In this document: positions 1-6,418 of the stretch, one piece after another
Layout: each line of letters begins with the position of its first letter
How positions within the stretch are numbered: the first letter of the stretch is position 1
Source: Gammaproteobacteria bacterium
GTDB taxonomy: Bacteria; Pseudomonadota; Gammaproteobacteria; GCA-001735895
Length of the DNA: 15,840 bases
Assembly: GCA_021767985.1 (NCBI GenBank)
Contig: JAASSH010000005.1
Location: 1 to 15,840, forward strand
Direction of reading: 5' to 3'
Notes under the pieces: model-generated
Databases searched by the model: none
Told to the model about the DNA's origin: nothing
The model's input: only the letters and a program-made list of their open reading frames with translations
Position numbers and translations under genes: made by a program

Positions 1-1257
1 ACTCATCAACACAAAATGCGCGTTGAATATCATCAGGATCAAAAACAGGCTTAGAAAGAAAGCCGTGTTGGTGCGAAAGTGACCCAATACAAACATCAGG
101 TAAAGGCCGAGCACGACAATAATGCCGCGCAGCGCCCAACCGGCCCATTCAGGAAGTCGATAGATATCTCCATTCAGCAGACTCGAAACCGTATGCGCAG
201 TGGCGAGGGTCGGCGATATCGACTCTCCGGTCGGCGTCAGGCGCGGCTGCGCCAGTCGCGGCGAAGTGAGGCCAACAAGAACAATCTTGTTGCGGAAAAC
301 ACTTCGATCGACGCTGCCGTCGAGCACGTCGATCAAAGAGAAGACCTTGAATGCCGGTTTACCGTTCGTGTCGCTGTAAAATCGCGGGTAGATCTTGAAA
401 TCGATATCCGCTCCAAGATCCTTGCCGCCGAGCATCGGGCTAATACTGGCCCGCGATTCGATATGCTGCATCGACATGCCCTTGCTGCGCGTCGCTACCA
501 TCAGCGCAAACGAAGGCAGGAAATCCTGGCCGTACTGGACGATCAGCGGCTCGCTGTTGAAGTGCTCGGAATGGCTGAAAACTCCTATCCCGCCGACCTG
601 TTTTGCCAGTTTTTCGATTGGCGGAAACAGCTCCGATGCCCGGGCAACCTCGGGCGAAGGCCAGCCAAACCCGCGGTCGCTATTACCGCTCACGTTGACC
701 TTAGGCAGCGCAAATCTCTGCATGTACCTCGGTAGCGAGGATGTAAGGCCCGGGGTCGGTTCGGCGGTTGGAATATACTGCATCGACAGTACGATACGTC
801 CCCCGGATTTAAACGTTTTGGCCAGGTTATTGTCACCGTGCAGTGCAGACTCGGTCATGCGCAGCGCTTTATTAACGCTACGGCTCAGTTTTTTCTGTTT
901 TTTCAGGAGTTTGCGCAGCTCGGCCAGCGACGTCAGTCCAGCCTGGTACTGCCCGGTATCGAACGGCATCGTAAAACCGACCACGCTCGGTTTCGTCATG
1001 GTCAGCAATTTCATACTTTCCGCCAGCACGTCGCGTGACCATGGCCAGGCCCCCAGCGCCTGCAGCGATTTGTCGTCAATCGCGACAACGACGATTTTGT
1101 CGTTCGGCTCGCGCGCAGAAGAGAATTTGACGCCGAGATTATAAGCCTGGCGATCGAACGCAGAAAACAGTCCGACCTCTGCAAAGATCAGAAACAGGAC
1201 GGTGATGACCAGTCCGATAAACCAGTCCCGTTTTATCAGGGATTTAAGTAGCGGCAT
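1..1257 (-). CDS. CHASE2-domain membrane sensor, N-terminal part (output domain outside window)
   Basis: The reverse strand reads openly from an ATG at 1257 to the window edge, 419 codons, with no stop. The protein starts MPLLKSLIKRDWFIGLV and has one membrane helix at about residues 12-30. A large periplasmic-type region follows, containing IVVVAIDDKSLQALGAWPW-like and KIVLVGLTSP-like strands that are typical of CHASE2 sensor domains. Two more helices lie at about 374-392 and 400-419. In this family, CHASE2 is an extracytoplasmic ligand-sensing module anchored by one N-terminal and usually three C-terminal helices, and it feeds a cytoplasmic kinase or nucleotide cyclase. The output domain is missing here. 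The start of the protein resembles CHASE2 serine/threonine-kinase proteins, but an adenylate/guanylate cyclase is equally possible. A basic, Lys-rich helical stretch near residues 112-132 sits inside the sensor. No good Shine-Dalgarno sequence precedes the ATG. The assignment to CHASE2 is firm; the signal sensed is unknown. Confidence 0.85.
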   Translation of the reverse strand, partial: MPLLKSLIKRDWFIGLVITVLFLIFAEVGLFSAFDRQAYNLGVKFSSAREPNDKIVVVAIDDKSLQALGAWPWSRDVLAESMKLLTMTKPSVVGFTMPFDTGQYQAGLTSLAELRKLLKKQKKLSRSVNKALRMTESALHGDNNLAKTFKSGGRIVLSMQYIPTAEPTPGLTSSLPRYMQRFALPKVNVSGNSDRGFGWPSPEVARASELFPPIEKLAKQVGGIGVFSHSEHFNSEPLIVQYGQDFLPSFALMVATRSKGMSMQHIESRASISPMLGGKDLGADIDFKIYPRFYSDTNGKPAFKVFSLIDVLDGSVDRSVFRNKIVLVGLTSPRLAQPRLTPTGESISPTLATAHTVSSLLNGDIYRLPEWAGWALRGIIVVLGLYLMFVLGHFRTNTAFFLSLFLILMIFNAHFVLMS

Positions 1258-1297
1258 TCAAGCTATTCTATTTTGAAACCATGTAGCTAATTGATGT

Positions 1298-1326
1298 CTT
1301 ATAGCTTATTAAACCTGGATTGTCTG
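1298..1326 (-). promoter_or_regulatory. Candidate sigma-70 promoter for the CHASE2 sensor gene
   Basis: Read on the minus strand, CAGACA (1326-1321, four of six matches to TTGACA) is followed after 17 bases by TATAAG (1303-1298, five of six matches to TATAAT). Transcription would begin near 1291 and leave a leader of roughly 35 bases before the ATG at 1257. This is a hexamer match only. Confidence 0.35.
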
Positions 1327-1577
1327 CTCAGTTTGGGCAACAAAATGTGGGGGTACTGGCTGGCGTTCAGATTTCTGACAAAACTGTGACACACGCCCGT
1401 AATTCGGGGTTAAAAGCGGCCTTGCGGGCTGATTTGATGTGACCTGTTTCAAATTTGAGGTGCGGTACGGAAAACGATAACAATTTTCGAAGTCCGACCG
1501 GGCAATAGCCGACGCTTTTCTGACCAGGATTTACGCTGACGATCCCTGTCTTCAGTTACGATTACAAAGCGCTATGA

Positions 1578-1598
1578 CCGAGAAACGATTGCTCTCGG
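1578..1598. repeat. Inverted repeat CCGAGA-N9-TCTCGG in leader of MFS-PlsC gene
   Basis: CCGAGA at 1578-1583 and TCTCGG at 1593-1598 are perfect complements around a nine-base loop. No T-run follows at once, so this is unlikely to be an intrinsic terminator. It could be an operator for a dimeric regulator or a leader hairpin. It lies ten bases before a second perfect repeat. Confidence 0.45.
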
Positions 1599-1608
1599 GG
1601 CCACATTC

Positions 1609-1629
1609 TTTTAGCCTGTAACGCTAAAA
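1609..1629. repeat. Inverted repeat TTTTAGC-N7-GCTAAAA just upstream of MFS-PlsC start
   Basis: TTTTAGC at 1609-1615 and GCTAAAA at 1623-1629 are perfect seven-base arms around a seven-base loop. The right arm ends 13 bases before the ATG at 1643, so a hairpin or a bound protein here would abut the ribosome-binding region. The weak Shine-Dalgarno-like bases ACGAG follow directly. On the plus strand the right arm is followed by A residues, not T residues, so it does not look like a terminator. Confidence 0.5.
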
Positions 1630-1642
1630 AAACGAGTCCATC

Positions 1643-3514
1643 ATGCCCGATTCGATAAAGCTATTATCGACACCGCGATTTCGGCCCTTTTTTCTGACCC
1701 AGCTCGCAGGCGCCTTCAACGACAACCTGTACAAGAACGGCTTAACCATATTCATCGCTTTCCAGGCCGCCAGCGTGTCACAGGAAGAAAGCAACACCCT
1801 GGTCAATATCGCGGCCGGGTTATTCATATTACCTTTTTTCCTGTTTTCTCCGATCGCCGGTCAGCTCGCCGACAAATACGAAAAATCGATGCTGATCCGG
1901 CGCATAAAACTGCTGGAAGTCGGCATCATGCTGCTGGGCGCTGCTGCCTTTATGCTGCAAAGCCCGGCAATGCTGGTGGCCATGTTGTTTTTAATGGGGA
2001 CACAGTCAACGCTATTCGGCCCGGTCAAGTACAGCCTGTTGCCACAGGCGCTGAAGCCCGCTGAACTGGTCGGCGGTAACGCGATGGTCGAGTTCGGTAC
2101 TTTTATCGCCATTCTGGCCGGTTTAATTGTCAGCGTCTATCTCATCGGCATTGGCAACTACGCGATAGCAATCGGCGTGGTGGTCACCGCCTGCCTGGGT
2201 TACTGGTCGAGTCGCGGCATACCCCTGCTCAGCGCCGGTGATCCCGAGCTCAAGATAAGTTTCAACTTCCCCCGACAAATGCTGCATATCATGCAAGATG
2301 CCCGGCACAACCATAGCGTTTTCTACTCGGTCATGGGCATCTCCTGGTTCTGGTTCATCGGCATCACCTATATCACCCAGCTGCCCAACTTCGTCCGCTA
2401 TGAACTGGGCGGCAACGAACAGGTTTACGTGTTGCTGCTGGCCCTGTTCTCGATTGGTATCGGCGCAGGCTCCTTTCTCTGTGAAAAGCTCTCCGGCCGT
2501 ATCGTCGAAATCGGGCTGGTGCCGATTGGCTCGCTTGGACTGACGCTGTTCGGGGTCGATCTTTACTTCAACCAGGATCTGGCCGTCACCGAAGAATTGA
2601 TCGGGCCCACGGGTTTCATTGCCGCGGGGTCGAGCCTGCGCGTCTGTTTCGACATCATCATGCTCGGCGTTTCCGGCGGCATGTATATCGTGCCGCTATA
2701 CGCCCTGGTTCAACAACGCAGCGAAGTTAGCAAGTGTTCTCGCGTGATCGCCGCCAACAACGTGCTGAATGCAGTATTCATGGTTGCGGCATCGTTGTAC
2801 GGACTGATTGCACTCTCCGCCGGTGTTTCAATTCCGATGCTGTTTCTTATCATGGCCCTGATGAACGCCGCGGTTGCGATGTTCATCTTTATGCTGGTGC
2901 CCGAATTCATCATGCGCCTGTTAATCTGGCTGTTGGTGCACAGCATTTATCGAGTCGACAAGTCAGGACTCGAGAATGTACCCGACGAAGGCCCCGCGTT
3001 GTTGGTCTGCAATCATGTCAGTTTCGTCGACGCGCTGGTCCTGGCCGGCTGCATCCGTCGCCCGATCCGCTTCGTCATGTACTACCGCATTTTCCAGCTG
3101 CCGCTACTTTCGTTTATCTTCCGAACCGCGAACGCGATTCCGATCGCGGGTGCGCAGGAGGATCCGGAGATGATGGAGCGTGCCTTCGATCAGATCAGCG
3201 CGGCGCTGCAACAGGGCGAAATAGTCTGCATTTTCCCCGAGGGCAAATTGACCGAGGACGGGGAAATAAGCGCGTTCAGGCCGGGTGTCAGTCGCGTTTT
3301 GCAGCGCGACCCGGTAGCAGTGGTGCCACTGGCGCTGCGCGGCTTGTGGGGCAGCTTCTTTAGTCGCGCTTACGGCAGCGCGATGTCGCGCCTGTTACCG
3401 CGCGGCATGTTAAGCCGCATCGAACTGGTTGGCGGTGAACCGATCGATGCCGGTGACGCTTCGCTCGAGCGCTTGCAGCAGCAGGTGCTGGCATTACGCG
3501 GCAGCCGACGCTAG
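1643..3514 (+). CDS. MFS lysophospholipid-type transporter fused to PlsC-type acyltransferase
   Basis: This 623-residue protein joins two modules. Residues about 10-410 are a multi-helix major-facilitator transporter with the FNDN signature (25-28) typical of LplT, the inner-membrane lysophospholipid flippase. Residues about 430-615 are a PlsC/LPLAT acyltransferase: the HX4D catalytic motif is visible as NHVSFVD (His458, Asp463), and the FPEG acyl-acceptor motif lies at 531-534, followed by K-L-T. In E. coli, LplT works with Aas, which has an acyltransferase plus an acyl-ACP synthetase. Longer three-domain fusions are also known, but here there is no AMP-ligase domain, so acyl chains would have to come from acyl-ACP or acyl-CoA made elsewhere. 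The likely role is import of lysophospholipid and its re-acylation at the inner membrane. The start is the ATG at 1643, which keeps the full N-terminal LplT sequence. Its stop interlocks with that of the convergent LysR gene. The substrate is inferred from the family. Confidence 0.88.
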   Translation: MPDSIKLLSTPRFRPFFLTQLAGAFNDNLYKNGLTIFIAFQAASVSQEESNTLVNIAAGLFILPFFLFSPIAGQLADKYEKSMLIRRIKLLEVGIMLLGAAAFMLQSPAMLVAMLFLMGTQSTLFGPVKYSLLPQALKPAELVGGNAMVEFGTFIAILAGLIVSVYLIGIGNYAIAIGVVVTACLGYWSSRGIPLLSAGDPELKISFNFPRQMLHIMQDARHNHSVFYSVMGISWFWFIGITYITQLPNFVRYELGGNEQVYVLLLALFSIGIGAGSFLCEKLSGRIVEIGLVPIGSLGLTLFGVDLYFNQDLAVTEELIGPTGFIAAGSSLRVCFDIIMLGVSGGMYIVPLYALVQQRSEVSKCSRVIAANNVLNAVFMVAASLYGLIALSAGVSIPMLFLIMALMNAAVAMFIFMLVPEFIMRLLIWLLVHSIYRVDKSGLENVPDEGPALLVCNHVSFVDALVLAGCIRRPIRFVMYYRIFQLPLLSFIFRTANAIPIAGAQEDPEMMERAFDQISAALQQGEIVCIFPEGKLTEDGEISAFRPGVSRVLQRDPVAVVPLALRGLWGSFFSRAYGSAMSRLLPRGMLSRIELVGGEPIDAGDASLERLQQQVLALRGSRR

Positions 3515-4404
3515 TCACCCATCATCAGCGATGGATTATGACCCAGTAGTCTGGTGAGAAACTTGCACACCGCGTCGACGCGCGCCACGTGGCGCAAGTC
3601 TTCGTGCACCAGCAACCAGTAAGTGCGCTCGACCGAAATCTGCTGCGGCAATACCACCTGCAGGCGAGGCTCGTCCTGCGCCATGAAACAGTGCACCAGG
3701 CCAAGCCCGATACCGTCGAGGATTGCGTTGAACTGCGCGCTGACGTTGGTGCTGCGAAATACCACGTGGGCGTTTTTGATCGTATTGTCGAAAAACCGCA
3801 GCTCCGGCATTTCGATCAAATCGTCGACATACGAAACGAAATCGTGCCCGGCCAGGTCTTCGCTGCCGTGGATCGGCGGATGCGTGGCGAGGTAATCGCG
3901 CGCAGCGTACAGTCGCAAGCGGTAATCGCACAGTTTCCAGGCGATCAGGCGACCGCTTTCGGGCCGAGAAAAACTGATCGCGATGTCCGCCTCGCGCTTC
4001 GACAGGCTCATGCGCCGGGTTTCTGCGACCAGTTCGATTTCGATATCCGGATGCTCGCTTCGAAATCCGGCCACGTGGCGCGCAATCACCTGCGAACCGA
4101 GCGCCTCGGGCGTCGCAACTCGCACCGTGCCTCCAAGACGCGCATCCTTACCGGCTATATCCTGGTATAGCTGGTTCGACCGGGTTTCGATCTGTTCCGC
4201 CAGCGGCAACAGGCGCAGCCCCGCATCGGTCAACTGGTAACCGTACGGTGACTTATCGAACAGGCGCACATCGAGCTGCTTTTCGAGCGCGGTGATCCGC
4301 CGGCTGACGGTAGTATGGTCGACATGCAGGCGCGCCGCCGCGCGCAGCAGCTTGCCTTGCCGCGACAGTTCCAGGAAATATCGCAAATCGTTCCAGTTAT
4401 ACAT
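3511..4404 (-). CDS. LysR-type transcriptional regulator, divergent from mmsA
   Basis: From the ATG at 4404 this encodes 297 residues, the usual LysR length. It starts MYNWNDLRYFLELSRQGKL and has the winged helix-turn-helix at about 18-37 (AAARLHVDHTTVSRRITALE), then LFDKSPYGYQLTDAG. A periplasmic-binding-protein-like effector domain follows from about residue 92 (GGTVRVATPEALGSQ) to the end. The frame stays open upstream to an ATG at 4545, which would add 47 residues. I prefer 4404 because the family begins within a few residues of the helix-turn-helix domain and the extension would run through the presumed mmsA regulatory sites. The gene is divergent from mmsA, 215 bases apart, the usual layout for a LysR regulator and its target. 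It therefore probably responds to an intermediate of valine, thymine, inositol or related catabolism, but the effector cannot be read from the sequence. The LysR assignment is firm; the target is inference. Confidence 0.92.
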   Translation of the reverse strand: MYNWNDLRYFLELSRQGKLLRAAARLHVDHTTVSRRITALEKQLDVRLFDKSPYGYQLTDAGLRLLPLAEQIETRSNQLYQDIAGKDARLGGTVRVATPEALGSQVIARHVAGFRSEHPDIEIELVAETRRMSLSKREADIAISFSRPESGRLIAWKLCDYRLRLYAARDYLATHPPIHGSEDLAGHDFVSYVDDLIEMPELRFFDNTIKNAHVVFRSTNVSAQFNAILDGIGLGLVHCFMAQDEPRLQVVLPQQISVERTYWLLVHEDLRHVARVDAVCKFLTRLLGHNPSLMMGD

Positions 4405-4454
4405 CGTTTCGCTGTCTATCGGTATTGGTTCACGCTCGCTTCGAAGTTGACAGA

Positions 4455-4475
4455 ACCGGCGGCTTGTCTGCCGGT
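4455..4475. repeat. Inverted repeat ACCGGC-N9-GCCGGT upstream of LysR gene
   Basis: Perfect six-base arms (4455-4460 and 4470-4475) flank a nine-base loop, 51 bases upstream of the LysR ATG at 4404. It could be a leader hairpin or a protein site. Short GC-rich repeats of this size can also arise by chance. Confidence 0.3.
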
Positions 4476-4508
4476 AATCCAGCCTGAGACGTGTCGAAAC
4501 CAGAGTTG

Positions 4509-4547
4509 ATTGTGTATTTTTGCACAATGGTTGTGGATTTCGCACTA
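4509..4547. promoter_or_regulatory. Candidate LysR operator: alternating TTGTG/CACAA half-sites
   Basis: Four half-sites alternate in orientation: ATTGTG (4509-4514), CACAAT (4523-4528), TTGTG (4531-4535) and the weaker CACTA (4543-4547). The first pair is a perfect inverted repeat with eight bases between arms. CACAA-TGG-TTGTG (4523-4535) is a perfect inverted repeat with three bases between arms. The third and fourth repeat the first spacing within one base. The cluster ends about 23 bases upstream of the -10-like hexamer at 4571, the distance expected for a LysR activator site overlapping the -35 region. Binding is inference. Confidence 0.45.
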
Positions 4548-4610
4548 TATATTTGCAGAAATATCTTGTCTATACTGCGCCCCTGTCAATCGATTAACCC
4601 TTATTCGTAC

Positions 4611-4614
4611 GGAG
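4611..4614 (+). promoter_or_regulatory. Ribosome-binding site GGAG that fixes the mmsA start
   Basis: GGAG lies five bases before the ATG at 4620. This selects 4620 over the start of the longer open frame at 4491, which would prepend 43 residues unlike the family and cover the operator region. Confidence 0.8.
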
Positions 4615-4619
4615 TCATC

Positions 4620-6146
4620 ATGAGCCAGCCAGCCGCAGCCGTTTCCCCCGAAATCACCCAGTTGACCCATTTTATTAACGGCGAACACGTCGCCGGCAGC
4701 AGCGGTCGTTTCGGTGACGTTTTCAATCCAACCATGGGCGTTAAAACCAGCGAAGCTCCGCTGGCGTCCAAAACCGAGGTCGAAGCCGCGATCGCGGTCG
4801 CCGAGCAGGCTTTTCCCGACTGGGCGGCGACTTCAGTATTGCAACGCTCGCGCATCATGGCGCGTTACGTGCAGCTGCTTTACCAGCACCAGGAAGAACT
4901 GGCAACGCTGGTTTCCAAAGAACACGGCAAGGTCATCGAGGATGCCATGGGCTCGGTGCTGCGCGGCATCGAAGTCGCCGAATTTGCCTGCGGCGCGCCA
5001 CATGCGCAGAAGGGCGAGTTCTCCGATAACGTCGCGCGCGGTATCGATATCTACTCGATGCGCAAGCCGCTGGGAGTGGTCGCCGGTATCACGCCGTTCA
5101 ACTTTCCGGCGATGATTCCGCTTTGGATGGCAGGGATGGCGCTGATTACCGGTAATACCGTGGTGCTGAAGCCCTCGGAAAAGGATCCGTCCTGCCCGCT
5201 GCGCCTGGCCGAACTCTTTATCGAAGCCGGCGGACCGCCAGGGGTTTTCAACGTAGTCAACGGCGACAAGGAAGCCGTCGATACACTGCTCCAGGACGAG
5301 CGCGTCAAGGCGGTCAGCTTTGTCGGATCGACCCCGATAGCGAAATATGTTTACGCCACGGCGACCGCCAACGGCAAACGCTGCCAGGCAATGGGCGGCG
5401 CCAAGAACCACATGCTTGTCCTGCCCGATGCAAATCTCGAAGACGTCGCCAACGCGCTAATGGGCGCGGCATACGGCTCCGCCGGCGAACGCTGCATGGC
5501 TATCTCGGTCGGCGTCTGCATCGGTGATGAAGTTGCCGACAAGCTGATCGAAATTCTCAAACCGCGGGTCGAAGCCTTGCGTATCGGTGCGAGCCTGGAC
5601 CGGGGACTCGAAATGGGCCCGCTGGTGACCAGCGAGCATCGCGAAAAAGTCATGAACTATATCCAGATGGCGCAGGATGAGGGGTCTCGCCTGGTGGTCG
5701 ACGGACGTGACTTCGTTTGCGAAGGTCACGAGAATGGCTACTTCCTGGGAGGCTCCCTGATCGACAACGTCAAACCCCATATGCAGTCCTACCAGGAAGA
5801 AATCTTCGGCCCGGTGCTGCAAATCATGCGCGTGGGATCGTTCGAGGAAGGCGCGGCGCTCGCTACCGATCATCCCTATGGCAACGGCACCTCTATTTTT
5901 ACCCGGAATGGCGCCGCCGCCCGCACCTTCGCCGACAAGGTCGAAGTCGGTATGGTCGGTATCAACGTGCCGATCCCGGTACCGCTCGCCTTCCATAGCT
6001 TTGGCGGCTGGAAATCGTCAGCCTTCGGTGATCACAACCAGTACGGCATGGAAGGCTTGCGCTTCTATACCAAGGTTAAAACGGTGACTTCGCGCTGGTC
6101 GGACAGCGGACTCGAGGCCGAATTCATGATGCCGGTGCTCAAGTAA
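4620..6146 (+). CDS. mmsA: CoA-acylating methylmalonate-semialdehyde dehydrogenase
   Basis: This 508-residue cytoplasmic enzyme belongs to the aldehyde dehydrogenase superfamily, MmsA branch (EC 1.2.1.27). It oxidises methylmalonate or malonate semialdehyde with NAD+ and CoA to propionyl-CoA or acetyl-CoA in valine, thymine/beta-alanine or inositol breakdown. Visible landmarks are the TPFNFPAMIPLWM segment with Asn161, the cofactor-site KPSEKDPSCP with Lys184, the GGAKNH segment in which Asn263 occupies the place of the general-base Glu of ordinary aldehyde dehydrogenases (typical of CoA-acylating members), and the nucleophile Cys292 in GERCMAISVGV. The length matches the family. The start is supported by GGAG five bases upstream. 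The gene is divergent from a LysR regulator. The usual catabolic partners (mmsB, acyl-CoA dehydrogenase, enoyl-CoA hydratase) are absent nearby, so it may serve a pathway encoded elsewhere. A three-helix membrane protein follows after 11 bases. Confidence 0.95.
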   Translation: MSQPAAAVSPEITQLTHFINGEHVAGSSGRFGDVFNPTMGVKTSEAPLASKTEVEAAIAVAEQAFPDWAATSVLQRSRIMARYVQLLYQHQEELATLVSKEHGKVIEDAMGSVLRGIEVAEFACGAPHAQKGEFSDNVARGIDIYSMRKPLGVVAGITPFNFPAMIPLWMAGMALITGNTVVLKPSEKDPSCPLRLAELFIEAGGPPGVFNVVNGDKEAVDTLLQDERVKAVSFVGSTPIAKYVYATATANGKRCQAMGGAKNHMLVLPDANLEDVANALMGAAYGSAGERCMAISVGVCIGDEVADKLIEILKPRVEALRIGASLDRGLEMGPLVTSEHREKVMNYIQMAQDEGSRLVVDGRDFVCEGHENGYFLGGSLIDNVKPHMQSYQEEIFGPVLQIMRVGSFEEGAALATDHPYGNGTSIFTRNGAAARTFADKVEVGMVGINVPIPVPLAFHSFGGWKSSAFGDHNQYGMEGLRFYTKVKTVTSRWSDSGLEAEFMMPVLK

Positions 6147-6157
6147 CGCGCCACCGC

Positions 6158-6418
6158 GTGCGTTCGAACCCGGTTGTCACCTTTATCGCCACCCTCGTCT
6201 CGATGGGGGTGGCGTTTTCGTTTTTACACGTCGTTATTCTATATCTGAATCTTTCCGACCTGGTCGCGTTGTTGATATTCGCGATTCCCGTGGTGGCTTA
6301 TATCGGATACTGCACGCGGCCTACCCGCCGGCAGGCACTGCATTCGGCAATTGCCATTTACACCAGTTTCGCGGGCGTGGTGCTGGCTTGCGCCGGCCTG
6401 GTATACCTGATCGGCTAA
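6158..6418 (+). CDS. Small three-helix membrane protein of unknown function
   Basis: This is an 86-residue frame beginning with GTG at 6158, only 11 bases after the mmsA stop. It has three predicted membrane helices at about residues 5-29, 33-52 and 62-85. A short basic loop, CTRPTRRQ, lies between helices two and three. That charge pattern and the clean end at a TAA support a real small membrane protein rather than chance. No Shine-Dalgarno sequence is visible, so translation may depend on ribosomes finishing mmsA. I do not recognise a family. Its stop codon interlocks with that of the oxygenase gene on the other strand. The start is uncertain because the same frame is open further upstream, inside mmsA. 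Confidence 0.6.
   Translation: MRSNPVVTFIATLVSMGVAFSFLHVVILYLNLSDLVALLIFAIPVVAYIGYCTRPTRRQALHSAIAIYTSFAGVVLACAGLVYLIG

Larger units (their letters stand above)
1258..1642. other. Divergent intergenic region between CHASE2 sensor and MFS-PlsC gene
   Basis: These 385 bases separate two divergently transcribed genes. I find no convincing protein-coding frame, tRNA or known RNA motif. The sensor side holds a candidate minus-strand promoter (1298-1326). The side nearest the transporter-acyltransferase holds two perfect inverted repeats (1578-1598 and 1609-1629). No confident plus-strand promoter was found: the best -10-like hexamer, TACGAT at 1557-1562, has no -35 at an acceptable distance. The length leaves room for a long leader, a small RNA or a regulator site that I cannot recognise. 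Confidence 0.6.
4405..4619. promoter_or_regulatory. Divergent LysR/mmsA control region
   Basis: These 215 bases lie between the two divergent starts. They contain the half-site cluster at 4509-4547, a -10-like TATACT at 4571-4576 for mmsA with no good -35 partner (TATATT at a 17-base spacing), and a GGAG ribosome-binding site. A weak -35 fits a promoter that needs an activator. On the LysR side a perfect ACCGGC-N9-GCCGGT repeat (4455-4475) falls in the probable leader of the regulator mRNA. Confidence 0.5.

Noticed and set aside
79..1144. Two long plus-strand open frames (79-735 and 395-1144)
   Set aside because: Both lie antisense to the CHASE2 gene, have Arg- or Ser-rich compositions and no recognisable motifs, while the minus frame has clear domain sequence.
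1455..1483. Promoter TTGAGG-17-TAACAA for the MFS-PlsC gene
   Set aside because: The -10 hexamer matches only three of six positions and the leader would be about 150 bases; not strong enough to report.
1578..1629. Intrinsic terminator from the two stem-loops
   Set aside because: Neither stem is followed by a T-run on the plus strand, and there is no plus-strand gene upstream that would need terminating.
1972..1979. E. coli Chi octamer GCTGGTGG
   Set aside because: The one occurrence noted in the window lies within coding sequence. About half an occurrence is expected by chance in this length on two strands, and the Chi sequence of this organism's RecBCD is unknown.
2734..3363. Plus-strand 209-codon frame within the MFS-PlsC gene
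   Set aside because: It is a shifted reading of the acyltransferase region; the His458/Asp463 and FPEG motifs are in the main frame.
4405..4545. N-terminal extension of the LysR protein from ATG 4545
   Set aside because: The extra 47 residues do not resemble the family, which starts close to the helix-turn-helix domain, and would overlie the divergent control sites.
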